From positions 124,001 to 188,000 of the forward strand of contig CAVRDF010000002.1 in the NCBI GenBank assembly GCA_963719805.1: a stretch of DNA of 64,000 nucleotides, in the 5' to 3' direction. A program made the position numbers and the translations under genes. Source of the DNA: JAMXLO01 sp963719805. GTDB lineage: Bacteria > Pseudomonadota > Alphaproteobacteria > Acetobacterales > Acetobacteraceae. Positions 63,943 through 64,000 of the stretch are shown piece after piece. Every line of letters starts with the position of its first letter. Within the stretch, counting starts at the first letter, position 1. The notes under the pieces were generated by a model. The model was not told the DNA's origin and did not search any database. It was given only the letters and a program-made list of their open reading frames with translations.

Positions 63943-64000
63943 ATGCAAAATATCATCCTGCTCATCGTGTGCCTGGCGATCGGAGTCGCCCTGCGCGGCT
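63943..64000 (+). CDS. Start of a probable AEC-type permease (cut by the right edge)
   Basis: The final 58 bases read MQNIILLIVCLAIGVALRG from an ATG preceded by AAGGAAGGC. This opening is typical of auxin-efflux-carrier (AEC) permeases. Only the first helix is visible, so other transporters are possible. Confidence 0.4.
   Translation, partial: MQNIILLIVCLAIGVALRG

Overview
The window looks like a piece of chromosome from a GC-rich alphaproteobacterium. Gene content suggests a Rhodospirillales or Acetobacteraceae-type organism: PEP-CTERM proteins, an OpgG/OpgH glucan pair, Tat-exported enzymes, and many catabolic and ABC-transport genes with four-base ATGA overlaps. The taxonomic call is an inference. 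I found no rRNA, tRNA, CRISPR array, integrase or intact insertion sequence. Almost all the DNA is coding, and most of the long unlisted reading frames are antisense shadows typical of GC-rich DNA.

Layout. 0-9.3 kb: a TPP-dependent enzyme cut by the left edge, a secreted protein, a DedA/YqaA-like membrane protein, the opgG-opgH pair for periplasmic glucans, then amidohydrolase, acyl-CoA ligase and a DUF3574 lipoprotein in tight overlap. 9.3-15.9 kb: a GST, then a seven-gene overlapping operon joining a ModA-like binding protein, a cytochrome b and a Tat-exported molybdopterin oxidoreductase to a DUF2064 transferase, a membrane glycosyltransferase, a radical SAM/SPASM protein and a GT2 polyprenyl-type transferase. 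15.9-18 kb: a GFA-family protein, two tandem Lin0512 genes and an alpha/beta hydrolase. 18-31.7 kb: a catabolic region with MFS transporter, LeuCD-type hydro-lyase and Asp/Glu-racemase-fold protein in one operon, divergent from a flavin monooxygenase and a GMC oxidoreductase, followed by a Rieske oxygenase and a complete Dpp/Opp-type ABC importer. 31.8-42.3 kb: all minus strand, small unknown genes, TspO, then amino-acid genes (DSD1-type PLP enzyme, threonine-synthase-like protein, HemL-like aminotransferase, binding protein, DadA-like oxidase, a second GMC enzyme, a cysteine-dioxygenase-like cupin).

42.7-55.2 kb is a surface and accessory region: two PEP-CTERM proteins, a TPR-sulfotransferase, an exported CHAT (caspase-like) protease in an overlapping operon with a membrane protein and a secreted protein, two methyltransferases, a GT4 glycosyltransferase and GDP-mannose 4,6-dehydratase. 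55.3-64 kb: an NHL-repeat protein, an SGNH hydrolase, an adenylate cyclase-TPR fusion, a Tat-exported bicupin of the oxalate decarboxylase type, two small membrane or coiled-coil proteins, an M20 peptidase, a 48-residue ORF and the start of a probable AEC-type permease.

A striking property of the sequence is that seven otherwise well-conserved genes each carry one frame change (near 14.05, 16.86, 18.69, 33.79, 37.95, 44.22 and 54.96 kb), several beside short homopolymers. Either the assembly has recurrent single-base indel errors or these genes are recently inactivated. The first is the simpler explanation. The best candidates for an undescribed system are the molybdo-oxidoreductase/glycosyltransferase/SPASM operon (10.0-15.9 kb) and the exported CHAT protease module (45.1-49.3 kb).
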